Positions 17,200 through 23,528 of a stretch of 27,519 nt of DNA are shown here, one piece after another. The notes under the pieces are model-generated. The model was not told where the DNA came from, ran no database searches, and worked only from the letters and a program-made list of their open reading frames with translations. The stretch's first letter is position 1; the number at the start of each line of letters is the position of its first letter. This DNA is from a virus. A program made the translations under genes and the position numbers. The DNA lies in IMG/VR virus record IMGVR_UViG_3300006923_000098, positions 1 to 27,519 of that record. The stretch is one strand, 5' to 3'.

Positions 17200-18444
17200 A
17201 TGAGCAATACAGTTTTTCGTCAAGTTCCAAAAACCGGAGTTATCTTCACCACAGCTGAAGCAATGAAGCTGGGTTTCTATCGAGGTCATCCTGATTGGTG
17301 TAATTTTGGCCAGGGGCAACCTGAGACTGGGCACTTGTCCGGTGGTCTTGAGCGAATTTCTAGTATTCATATCGACGAAGGTGATCATGAGTATGCCCCC
17401 GTCGCCGGACTTCTTGAGTTACGAGAAGCTATCGCTAATTTATACAATGATCTTTACAGGAAAAATAAGAAGTCTAAATATACTGCAGAGAATGTTTCCG
17501 TCGCCGGCGGAGGTCGAACTATTCTTACAAGAACAGTTGCAGCTCTAGACAATATTAATCTTGGGCATTTCCTCCCAGACTACACAGCGTATGAAGAACT
17601 CCTTTCTACCTTCAAGGGGTTTAATACTATCCCGATTATGCTAGATCCAGACAATGGATACGTGTTTTCGGCGCATGATTTAGAGAAAGAGATTCAAGGT
17701 CGAGGTCTAGGGGCAATTCTTGTATCTAACCCATGCAACCCCACTGGAAAAATAATCTCAGGTCGCCATTTAAGATCTTGGGTTAAAGTAGGAAGAGATA
17801 CTGGCTGCTCTCTTATCATGGATGAGTTTTACAGCTCTTACATCTGGGAGGGTGTTCCTTCCGGAGAGACTTTAAGTTGCAGCACCTATATCAACGATGT
17901 TAACAAAGACAGCGTTTTAATCGTCAACGGGCTTGGTAAAAATCAAAGATATCCCGGATGGAGAATAGGATGGGTGATCGGACCAAAGGATGTAATTAAA
18001 TCTATTAATAGCGCCGGAAGTTTTTTGGATGGAGGAGCACCAAGACCTATCCAGAGAGCCGCAGTGCCCCTACTCAGTCCAGAATCTGTAACACAAGAGA
18101 CAGAATCTATTCAAAGAGAGTTTAGGCAAAAACGTCAAGTGATGATGGATGGTCTTCGAAAGATCGGAGTAACCTTTGACTGTGAGCCTGGAGGATCGTT
18201 CTATCTGTGGGGAAACGTGTCAGCACTTCCTGATGGATTAAATACTGGAATGGACTTCTTCAAAGCATGTCTTGAAAGAAAAGTAATTGCAGTTCCGGGC
18301 GAGTTCTTTGATGTTAATCCAGGAAAGAGGATGAAGAACGCGGGATCAAGATTTAAAAATTATTTAAGATTTTCATACGGCCCTGACATGAATACGATTA
18401 AAAAAGGGTTGTCTCGCCTAGAAGTCATGATTCGAGAACTATAA
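17200..18444 (+). CDS. PLP-dependent class I/II aminotransferase
   Basis: 414 residues, the normal length for fold-type I aminotransferases. The cofactor and substrate residues are visible: 'YAPVAGLLELREAI' (65-78), 'NPCNPTGK' (177-184), 'MDEFYSSY' (207-214, D208, Y211), the Schiff-base Lys K247 in 'NGLGKNQRYPGWRIGW' with R255, and the carboxylate-binding R390 in 'YLRFSYG'. The usual 'SxSK' before the Lys is 'GLGK', so the phosphate-binding Ser is lost while the rest is intact. It should transfer amino groups between an amino acid and an oxo acid; the substrate cannot be told. The start has a strong AAAGGAG (17186-17192). Aminotransferases are rare in phages. It could make an amino sugar, an amino acid or a DNA-base substituent. 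Confidence 0.88.
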   Translation: MSNTVFRQVPKTGVIFTTAEAMKLGFYRGHPDWCNFGQGQPETGHLSGGLERISSIHIDEGDHEYAPVAGLLELREAIANLYNDLYRKNKKSKYTAENVSVAGGGRTILTRTVAALDNINLGHFLPDYTAYEELLSTFKGFNTIPIMLDPDNGYVFSAHDLEKEIQGRGLGAILVSNPCNPTGKIISGRHLRSWVKVGRDTGCSLIMDEFYSSYIWEGVPSGETLSCSTYINDVNKDSVLIVNGLGKNQRYPGWRIGWVIGPKDVIKSINSAGSFLDGGAPRPIQRAAVPLLSPESVTQETESIQREFRQKRQVMMDGLRKIGVTFDCEPGGSFYLWGNVSALPDGLNTGMDFFKACLERKVIAVPGEFFDVNPGKRMKNAGSRFKNYLRFSYGPDMNTIKKGLSRLEVMIREL

Positions 18445-18559
18445 AAGAACTGATTATCAGTGCGAAGAAATCATTCATGCAGGCCAGACATATCGTCGAG
18501 CATTCGTTGGTGTAACACATCACTGCGGATAATATTTAGATCAATTATCAATATTGCTT

Positions 18560-18587
18560 TTTCGGGGACTCCTTGCAGTCCCCGAAA
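18560..18587 (+). terminator. Strong hairpin, probable transcription terminator
   Basis: TTTCGGGGACT (18560-18570) and AGTCCCCGAAA (18577-18587) pair perfectly over eleven bases around the loop CCTTGC. The following TTGTATTTGTG is only moderately T-rich, so ending may be partial. It closes the RNR-ClpP-aminotransferase run and lies directly before a promoter. Confidence 0.7.
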
Positions 18588-18600
18588 TTGTATTTGTGTA

Positions 18601-18628
18601 TAAACATTTTCCCAAGATTCAATATAAT
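18601..18628 (+). promoter_or_regulatory. Candidate promoter of the MazG/HAD gene run
   Basis: TAAACA (18601-18606), a 16-base spacer and a perfect TATAAT (18623-18628). The block TAAACATTTTC at the -35 side occurs again at 21452-21462, the same distance before the -10 of the thyX promoter. The ribosome site AGGGAGGT (18643-18650) follows, eight bases before the ATG at 18659. Confidence 0.55.
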
Positions 18629-18658
18629 AATTTATGAATACCAGGGAGGTACATATAA

Positions 18659-18901
18659 ATGGCTAAGAAAACCTATAAGTTACACGACGAAGTGATCGGT
18701 GAAGTTGCGCGTTCTTTGCAGCGTGCGTTGCTGACTGGGACAGATATCGTTGATCATCTACGTCAGATTGAGCTGAATGTCCAGAGAGGGGAGTCTTGTG
18801 TGACGCTCTCAGAGGAATTCGTCCGTCGTCAATCTGAAAATGATGAGAGACTAGTCGAAGAAGCTGAGACACTAAAGCTTGAGACTGAAACGCTGGATTA
18901 A
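18659..18901 (+). CDS. Small unknown protein
   Basis: 80 residues, not recognised. It has a helical look: 'KLHDEVIGEVARSLQRALLTGTDIVDHLRQIEL' spans residues 7-39 (given here only as landmarks: LHDEVIGEVA, ALLTGTDIVD), then a Leu/Glu-rich coiled-coil-like tail (about 58-80, 'ERLVEEAETLKLE'). There are no cysteine pairs or catalytic motifs. The ATG is well supported by AGGGAGGT eight bases upstream, and it is the first gene after a promoter and terminator. Two bases separate it from the MazG-like gene, so it may belong to the same nucleotide-pool operon. No function is proposed. Confidence 0.75.
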   Translation: MAKKTYKLHDEVIGEVARSLQRALLTGTDIVDHLRQIELNVQRGESCVTLSEEFVRRQSENDERLVEEAETLKLETETLD

Positions 18902-18903
18902 AG

Positions 18904-19278
18904 ATGTCTTCTGATAGATTAGATGCTATTTTCTTTCTTCAAGAGAGATTTATGGAAAATTTGTCCAAGCACAAAGAGCCACTTCCTGAGTGGCCTGTAG
19001 ATCCGTCTGATAAAAAAGCACAGCAGTTTATTAGGGATATTATTCATCGAGGAACAGAAGAAGCTTTTGAAGCACTTTTGCATCTCAAGAACTGGAAGCC
19101 TCACAAGCACACCGAAAATAAAGAATTTAATCGAGATGCATTTCTCGAGGAGATGATCGACGACTTCACTTACAAGCTTGAAGCGTTGATCTTAATGGGT
19201 TATGAGCCACAAGAATTTTTTGACGCATTTTGCAAAAAGAATAGAAGGAATCTGGACAGGGTCAAAGGAGAGTACTGA
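18904..19278 (+). CDS. MazG-like / all-alpha dUTPase-like NTP pyrophosphohydrolase
   Basis: 124 residues, all helical by appearance. 'FFLQERFMENL' (10-20), 'HRGTEEAFEALLHLKNWKPH' (48-67), 'LEEMIDDFTYKLEALILMGY' (81-100) and 'FFDAFCKKNRRNLDRVKGEY' (105-124) follow the pattern of the all-alpha NTP-PPase superfamily (dUTPase type 2/MazG): an EE..E helix, an EE..D helix, then 'K...N..R'. These enzymes hydrolyse (d)NTPs to monophosphates with pyrophosphate release using Mg2+. All expected acidic positions are present. The substrate could be dUTP or another dNTP; since a trimeric dUTPase is already encoded at 11201, another substrate seems likely. A second, diverged copy of the domain follows immediately in the next gene. 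Confidence 0.72.
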   Translation: MSSDRLDAIFFLQERFMENLSKHKEPLPEWPVDPSDKKAQQFIRDIIHRGTEEAFEALLHLKNWKPHKHTENKEFNRDAFLEEMIDDFTYKLEALILMGYEPQEFFDAFCKKNRRNLDRVKGEY

Positions 19279-20209
19279 GTTACTCGAGCATCTGTTCAGC
19301 ACGCAGGCTAATTTCTCTTCTAAGTTTATAGATCAAGAAAATCTTTCCCTCGAAGAGAAGGAAAGACTGACGCAAGAGTTTTCTTTAGCGCTTCACAACG
19401 AAGTCTCTTCTCTTGTCCGAGAAATTAACTTTAAGCATCACGCAAATGAGCGCAAAGATATCGTGAAGAACTCGATTCTATTTGAAGGAATCGACTGTTT
19501 TCGATATCTACTTGCTATTATGAATCTATGGGGCTTCACCCCAGAAGAGTTCCTAGAGGCGTTTAATGACAAAGCTGCTTACTTAGATATAAAGTATGAC
19601 AACGACCAGAAATGGGAAGGCCAACCGGTAATTTTAGTTGACGTCGATGATGTTATTGCTAGCTTTAGAGAAGGCTATGCTGACTATTTAAACTCTCTTG
19701 AGGGAATTAACGTCGATGTGAATGCCAAAGAGTACTACTTTACAGAGGGAATACCAAGAGACAAGTATAATCCCGAACTAGTATTCCAAGACTTTATTGA
19801 GTCACGAGGATTAAGAACCCTTGCACCCATAAAAGACATGATTGACGCAATAAATAATCTACATGATCAAGGGTACTGGATTCATGTTCTTACTGCCAGG
19901 CCTGACGGGAATCAAACTTGCAAGTACGACTCTTACACATGGCTGGCAAACTCAGGTCTCAAGTTTCACAAGGTTTCATTTTCTCCAGAAAAGATGATCT
20001 GGGCAGCAAAATCTAAATATTATGACCACGATTCAATCGTTTGCGCAATAGATGACTCGCCAAAACATGCGAGAGAGTATGCTAAACATGGCATACCTGT
20101 AATCTCTCCAGCTAAATCTTACAACAAAGAGCTTCAAAATGTGGAGAATGTCCATGTAGTAGAGAGAGGCCCAGAGGTTCAATCCGTTATATTAAAGTTT
20201 GGAAGTTAG
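19202..20209 (+). CDS. MazG-like domain fused to HAD 5'-deoxynucleotidase-like domain; true start uncertain
   Basis: The open frame is 335 residues. Residues 1-23 overlap the previous gene and look like shadow translation. From 'STELLEHLFSTQ' on, it aligns residue for residue with the start of the previous MazG-like protein ('SSDRLDAIFFLQ'), so the real protein begins near 19268-19292, yet no ATG, GTG or TTG lies there. Domain 1 (about 25-130) is a diverged MazG-like helix bundle ('LHNEVSSLVREINFKHH', 'LFEGIDCFRYLLAIMNLWGF'). Domain 2 (140-330) is a HAD phosphatase of the 5'(3')-deoxyribonucleotidase type: 'ILVDVDDVIASF' (D147, D149), 'VLTARP' (229-234), 'AIDDSP' (282-287). One chain could thus take a dNTP to dNMP and then to the nucleoside. 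The acidic set of the MazG part is weaker than in the first copy. Confidence 0.75.
   Translation: MSHKNFLTHFAKRIEGIWTGSKESTELLEHLFSTQANFSSKFIDQENLSLEEKERLTQEFSLALHNEVSSLVREINFKHHANERKDIVKNSILFEGIDCFRYLLAIMNLWGFTPEEFLEAFNDKAAYLDIKYDNDQKWEGQPVILVDVDDVIASFREGYADYLNSLEGINVDVNAKEYYFTEGIPRDKYNPELVFQDFIESRGLRTLAPIKDMIDAINNLHDQGYWIHVLTARPDGNQTCKYDSYTWLANSGLKFHKVSFSPEKMIWAAKSKYYDHDSIVCAIDDSPKHAREYAKHGIPVISPAKSYNKELQNVENVHVVERGPEVQSVILKFGS
19264..19278 (+). promoter_or_regulatory. Shine-Dalgarno directly before a stop: initiation or possible +1 recoding site
   Basis: AAAGGAG (19264-19270) is followed two bases later by TAC TGA, the last sense codon and stop of the first MazG-like gene. The downstream MazG-HAD frame is +1 relative to it. 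The arrangement (internal SD, short gap, codon, TGA) recalls the prfB (RF2) +1 frameshift site, though TAC re-pairs poorly with ACT. The simpler reading is a ribosome site for the next gene whose start codon is noncanonical or altered. Confidence 0.35.
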
Positions 20210-20236
20210 TGCATATTTAGTTTCGAAAGGAATTTC

Positions 20237-20530
20237 ATGTACAAGCTTCCGTATCTAACAGATATCAGAGAAAAGATAGACAAGAAAGTAAAGTCAGATC
20301 CAGACTTTTACGACAATGTCAGAGTCAAAGGTCTAAGATCAGATATTATAGATTTATTAGAAGACATGAAAAAGTGGGTAAACAACAAAGATAGAAATCA
20401 GGTTTTAGCTAAGAATAAATCATACTTGCCTGCAAAAGGTTCAAACCATCAAATAAATGATTTTATTCAAAGGCATTCTGATATAGTTGACACAGCTAAA
20501 AGATTGGGAATTCATGAAGACAAAACTTAA
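20237..20530 (+). CDS. Small unknown basic protein
   Basis: 97 residues, rich in Lys and Asp, helical in appearance ('YLTDIREKIDKKVKSD', 'LRSDIIDLLEDMKKW', 'INDFIQRHSDIVDTAKRLGI'). No known motif, cysteines or membrane segment were seen. The ATG has AAAGGAA a few bases upstream. The last 17 bases overlap the following HAD gene, which suggests translational coupling and a shared operon. No function is proposed. Confidence 0.7.
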   Translation: MYKLPYLTDIREKIDKKVKSDPDFYDNVRVKGLRSDIIDLLEDMKKWVNNKDRNQVLAKNKSYLPAKGSNHQINDFIQRHSDIVDTAKRLGIHEDKT

Positions 20531-21449
20531 AATTAAAAAAAATATCAATGAGGTGTTTCCGGATGCCTCTGCAGGAGACTGTGACGTTTTCGCAGTTTTT
20601 GACTTTGATGAGACAATTGCCATTACAGATTCTCTTATTCATGTCATCGACATCGAAACAAAAGAAAGATTACGCTCTTACACTCCAGATCAATACGCAG
20701 TTCAATTTGGCAGCGGCGAATCAAGCCTCGCCGCCAACGAAGCGTTCGACTATTCAGAATTTGATGATGTTCCAGATGCTACAAAGACAACTGAGATTTT
20801 TGAGATTCTTAAAAGCGTAGTAAGATGCGGAGTAACCTCCGCGGCAATTTTAACTGCTCGAGGTTCTGAGGCCCAAAAGCCCATCAAGGATTTCTTGGCT
20901 AAGCTAGGTGTAAGATTGCAAGTTGTGCACGGAGTTGACAGCCCGCTAGGATCAGCCAAGGCACAGAAATTTAGAGGATATGCTAGACAATTCAATCCAT
21001 CAACAATGCACTTTTATGAGGATTCAGATTCTAATAGAGCTGCCGTCGAGAATATGGTTAGAAACTCTAAGGAGTTCGAAGGGGTTGACGTGTATCTTCA
21101 CAATGTTAAAAAGGGAATGAAGCAATCTTCCGGGCATGTTCACGTTACTTATGAGACCCCAGCTGAGCCAGACAATCCAATGGTTCAAGAAGCTAGAGAA
21201 AAAACGGCAGATCTTATCGTTGAAGCCCTTACAGATACTGACATACGTCGAATCGAAGCCGTTGCTCGTCGAGAAATTAGAGATTTTTTACGTCAAAACC
21301 TTGAAAAGAAAGTAACAGACTTTATTCAAAAAGAACTCAAGGGAAAAGAAAATGAAAAGATCATTAAGAACATCGCGTCTAAGATGATCGTTGATCTTTA
21401 TAGATCCCTTTGGACTAAGCGATCTTTTTGGGAAAGTGACATAAAGTAG
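20514..21449 (+). CDS. HAD-superfamily phosphatase with helical C-terminal extension
   Basis: 311 residues from the ATG at 20514, preferred over the upstream TTG at 20487 because the latter lies deeper in the previous gene and adds only nine residues. HAD motifs: 'FAVFDFDETIA' (motif I, D30, D32, T34), 'AAILTARGSEAQ' (motif II, T114) and 'HFYEDSDSN' (motif IV, D170, D172). HAD enzymes of this type remove phosphate from small molecules or nucleic-acid ends. After about residue 215 there is a charged helical tail ending in 'IVDLYRSLWTKRSFWESDIK', an unusual aromatic-rich basic segment that may bind another protein or nucleic acid. This is the second HAD domain within 1.5 kb. The substrate is unknown. 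Confidence 0.75.
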   Translation: MKTKLKIKKNINEVFPDASAGDCDVFAVFDFDETIAITDSLIHVIDIETKERLRSYTPDQYAVQFGSGESSLAANEAFDYSEFDDVPDATKTTEIFEILKSVVRCGVTSAAILTARGSEAQKPIKDFLAKLGVRLQVVHGVDSPLGSAKAQKFRGYARQFNPSTMHFYEDSDSNRAAVENMVRNSKEFEGVDVYLHNVKKGMKQSSGHVHVTYETPAEPDNPMVQEAREKTADLIVEALTDTDIRRIEAVARREIRDFLRQNLEKKVTDFIQKELKGKENEKIIKNIASKMIVDLYRSLWTKRSFWESDIK

Positions 21450-21451
21450 CT

Positions 21452-21479
21452 TAAACATTTTCATCTGGTGTGATAATAT
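21452..21479 (+). promoter_or_regulatory. Candidate promoter of thyX
   Basis: TAAACA (21452-21457), a 16-base spacer and TAATAT (21474-21479); an alternative extended -10 is TGTGATAAT. The block TAAACATTTTC matches the one at 18601-18611 exactly, and CTGGTGT (21465-21471) matches the site at 8391-8397. TAGGAGA (21494-21500) is the ribosome site before the ATG at 21510. Confidence 0.5.
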
Positions 21480-21509
21480 CTTTTATGCTTACATAGGAGA
21501 TAATATAGC

Positions 21510-22493
21510 ATGCCACAGAATCCGAATCTTGAACCTGTTACTTTGCCCATGCCGCTACGGTTTGGAGAAGAACCTGAAACTGAATTTATAAATGATCTCG
21601 ATGCTCTTTCAGTTCAGTTAGTCGACAGCCCTACAGGAGACCAGATTCGAAACGTCGCCTACCGTTATGTGAAGGCGACCTGGGCAGACTCTCCTGACCA
21701 AACTGATCCCTTGAATGCCACTCAACAAGAACTGAGCGAAACCCTTGAGGACGTGATGCAGTTTCGAGCTCTTCCTGCAGGAATGGAGGCAATGTCCTTC
21801 ACATTTCTGGTAGGGGGAATCGATCTGCAAACCGTCACTCACTTGATTCGCCATCGAGCAGGTACTTTCGCCGCCCAGTGTACCGGCGATCGCTGGCAAT
21901 CACACAGCCGAGCTTTAGTTCCTGCCGCTGTTCAGAACAGCCCTGAAATCCATGATCGCTGGAAGGCTCACGTTGAAGCAGGTAAGAAACTATATGCAGA
22001 TATGATCGATACTAGACAGATCAGCATTATGGATGCACGCACTGTTCTACCACGCGCCATTGAGACATTCTATTACGCACGATTCAACCTCAAAGATTTA
22101 ATTGGGTTTATTCGCCAGCGCTGTGACAAACAGATCCAGCCCGCTATAGACAATCTTATGGCGGCCAAAATGGCGCTTGAGGTTTGCAAAGTAATTCCAG
22201 AAGCCGCAGCAGTAATCGGGACTCGAACTCTTACAGGTCCTGCTATGCATTATGTTCGAAACCTCCGATCTGGAACGGGAACCAATCTTTATTGGCCTGA
22301 TGCAGATACTGATGAAAAGATCGAATATCATCCCAATGACACAATCTATCAGGCTGAACGTGATGATGTGAATGGTACTAATCCTCCTAATAATGAAACG
22401 GGAGAAAATAGTAAGTTCCGGCAGCACTGGAATGATCTTCTTCGTCAAATTAGCGATATTGAGATGGAATATCGAGATCACATGAGTCGCTAA
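21510..22493 (+). CDS. thyX: Divergent flavin-dependent thymidylate synthase (ThyX family)
   Basis: 327 residues. The ThyX hallmark 'RHR' is at 114-116 in 'THLIRHRAGTF', and further on 'NLKDLIGFIRQRCDKQIQPA' resembles the helix where ThyX has 'R...AQ.EIR', followed by 'VIPEAAAVI' (family '...P'). The signature 'RHRxxSxNxxSxR' is altered to 'RHRAGTFAAQCTGDRW', with a two-residue longer spacing and Cys/Thr where the Ser is expected. ThyX methylates dUMP using FAD and methylenetetrahydrofolate. It is longer than a typical ThyX (about 220-250), with a 35-residue N-terminal extension and a C-terminal part of about 80 residues ('YWPDADTDEKIEYHPND'). The altered site could mean a different acceptor or transferred group. 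Family likely; exact reaction uncertain. Confidence 0.7.
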   Translation: MPQNPNLEPVTLPMPLRFGEEPETEFINDLDALSVQLVDSPTGDQIRNVAYRYVKATWADSPDQTDPLNATQQELSETLEDVMQFRALPAGMEAMSFTFLVGGIDLQTVTHLIRHRAGTFAAQCTGDRWQSHSRALVPAAVQNSPEIHDRWKAHVEAGKKLYADMIDTRQISIMDARTVLPRAIETFYYARFNLKDLIGFIRQRCDKQIQPAIDNLMAAKMALEVCKVIPEAAAVIGTRTLTGPAMHYVRNLRSGTGTNLYWPDADTDEKIEYHPNDTIYQAERDDVNGTNPPNNETGENSKFRQHWNDLLRQISDIEMEYRDHMSR

Positions 22494-22494
22494 G

Positions 22495-22767
22495 GTGGCT
22501 TTTCAAAATCAGCAATCTCTTCGTCGCAGAAAAATTATTTTTGACGCTCTTGACAATGATAAAAATTTTTATGAGACAAATCTAATTTTAAAGAGAAGCG
22601 ACGAAAAGACTTTGAACAACTTAGATTATTTGACATGGAAGCAATTTCTTTTCCCAATATCAAAGAAAGATATCCAGATCTACAAGGATATTGTTGAAGA
22701 TGGAAAAGATCTTTCCTGGGTTGCAAGAAAGCTTAAAATAAATTTTTCCAAAAGGACAATTTCATGA
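22495..22767 (+). CDS. Small unknown protein
   Basis: 90 residues from a GTG one base after the thyX stop; no ATG occurs anywhere in the frame and no clear Shine-Dalgarno is present, so translation probably relies on coupling to thyX. The protein is basic and helical-looking ('QQSLRRRKIIFDALDND', 'YKDIVEDGKDLSWVARKL'). The 'DLSWVARKL' end resembles a helix-turn-helix recognition segment, but this is weak. The stop overlaps the next ATG (ATGA). Function unknown. Confidence 0.6.
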   Translation: MAFQNQQSLRRRKIIFDALDNDKNFYETNLILKRSDEKTLNNLDYLTWKQFLFPISKKDIQIYKDIVEDGKDLSWVARKLKINFSKRTIS

Positions 22768-23108
22768 ATTCACTTATTTTCTCTTCGATAATTTTATTTG
22801 CAGGAATAACCTCAAAAGAAATCAAGGAATTTGATAGAACCTTAGCAGAAAAAGAGCATAGCTTAGTCCAGCTAGCAAAAGCAGTAAAAGAACCAAGCGT
22901 TCTTGAAGCTGTTAGCAGCTTTAGAAAAAATTGCGCTGTAATGTTTGCGTATGCCAAGATAACTGAGGAAAAAATGGCATACTCAGCGCTAGGATCATGC
23001 ATAGCAGGATATCAAATTTTTATTAATGTCTCTACAAGATTATTGATGGAAAGTATCGCAGCAAACGATATCTTGAAAAACAATTCAATTTGTAAAAAAA
23101 ATCCTTGA
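22764..23108 (+). CDS. Unknown protein with hydrophobic N-terminus
   Basis: 114 residues. The first 15 residues ('MNSLIFSSIILFAGI') are hydrophobic and could be a signal peptide or membrane anchor, though a positively charged n-region is lacking. The rest is helical, with 'EFDRTLAEKEHSLVQLAKAV' and three cysteines (about residues 57, 79 and 109). AAAGGA lies seven bases before the ATG, which overlaps the previous stop by four bases. If exported, it could be a periplasmic or envelope-directed phage protein. No family recognised. Confidence 0.6.
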   Translation: MNSLIFSSIILFAGITSKEIKEFDRTLAEKEHSLVQLAKAVKEPSVLEAVSSFRKNCAVMFAYAKITEEKMAYSALGSCIAGYQIFINVSTRLLMESIAANDILKNNSICKKNP

Positions 23109-23111
23109 TAT

Positions 23112-23366
23112 ATGCACCCAAACACAACAAAAAAAAGCAAGTGGATTATGACGAAACTGAAGGAGCTTGATCTTCACGGCTTAGATCATTCTTGGGCAAG
23201 AAAAGTTATCAAGTCTTGGACTAAAGAAAATATACCCCCGTATAAGATCATTACAGGCAACTCTCCGATTATGCAAAAAATAGTTAGAGAAACGCTTGGA
23301 TCAAAATATAATCTCAATTATGAGAGCGAATACAATTTAGGAGCATTAATTGTTACACCCAGATAA
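23112..23366 (+). CDS. Smr-like small protein
   Basis: 84 residues, or 72 from the ATG at 23148, which starts right before the domain; neither ATG has a good ribosome site. 'ELDLHGLDHSWARKVIKSW' (18-36) is the Smr 'LDLHGL...A...v..w' helix start, and 'YKIITGNSPIMQKIVRETLG' (44-63) fits the strand-loop-helix that follows, with 'GNSPIM' in place of the usual 'H/T-GkG.G.LR'. The end 'GALIVT' matches the last strand. Smr domains bind or cut branched DNA or RNA; the missing Gly-rich loop makes nuclease activity uncertain. Compact Smr-like genes occur in many phages. Confidence 0.6.
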   Translation: MHPNTTKKSKWIMTKLKELDLHGLDHSWARKVIKSWTKENIPPYKIITGNSPIMQKIVRETLGSKYNLNYESEYNLGALIVTPR

Positions 23367-23514
23367 AAATAACCCAGAAATTATGCAGCTTATGTTTATG
23401 GCTGCAATGATTGAACTAGAAGAACTCAGAAGGAAGAATAGTTTATACGCTATTCTTTTGCCCATTATGTTAATTGTAGGCGTCGGTATTGGTTATACCG
23501 TCGCCCGAATATAA
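23350..23514 (+). CDS. Small membrane protein (54 residues)
   Basis: A short gene starting with TTG at 23350, six bases after AGGAG (23339-23343), inside the end of the Smr-like gene. It ends in TAA at 23512-23514, just before the ribosome site of the next gene. After a short polar start and a helix 'MIELEELRRKNSLYAI' comes one clear membrane segment 'YAILLPIMLIVGVGIGYTVA' (33-52), with an 'RI' end. Position of charges suggests the N-terminus is inside the cell. It could be a small inner-membrane phage protein such as an inhibitor or exclusion factor; the sequence gives no more. Confidence 0.7.
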   Translation: MLHPDKNNPEIMQLMFMAAMIELEELRRKNSLYAILLPIMLIVGVGIGYTVARI

Positions 23515-23528
23515 ATCCAGGAGAAACA

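Larger units (their letters stand above)
18445..18658 (+). other. Longest intergenic gap: remnant-like frame, hairpin, promoter
   Basis: No complete gene is present. ACTGATTATCAGT (18449-18461) is a short inverted repeat just after the aminotransferase stop. The frame from 18446 to its TAA at 18532-18534 reads as plausible protein ('YQCEEIIHAGQTYRRAFVGV' then 'THHCG') but has no start codon after the stop at 18428-18430, so it may be the tail of a lost Cys/His-containing small gene or chance. The second half holds the hairpin and promoter listed separately. No tRNA cloverleaf was recognised. Confidence 0.4.

Noticed and set aside
2966-17510. Recurrent CGCCGG/GGCGCC clusters as possible signal sites
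   Set aside because: They fall inside Ala-Gly codon pairs in many genes and show no regular spacing or orientation; codon pairing explains them well enough.
18445-18658. tRNA or small RNA gene in the largest gap
   Set aside because: No cloverleaf arms, T-loop or CCA end could be found; only the terminator-like hairpin folds strongly.
6591-19278. 2-aminoadenine (Z-DNA) pathway: family A polymerase, HD protein and MazG-like protein present together
   Set aside because: No PurZ-like gene is in the window, the HD protein has lost its metal pair so it does not look like an active DatZ, and the polymerase lacks an exonuclease domain.
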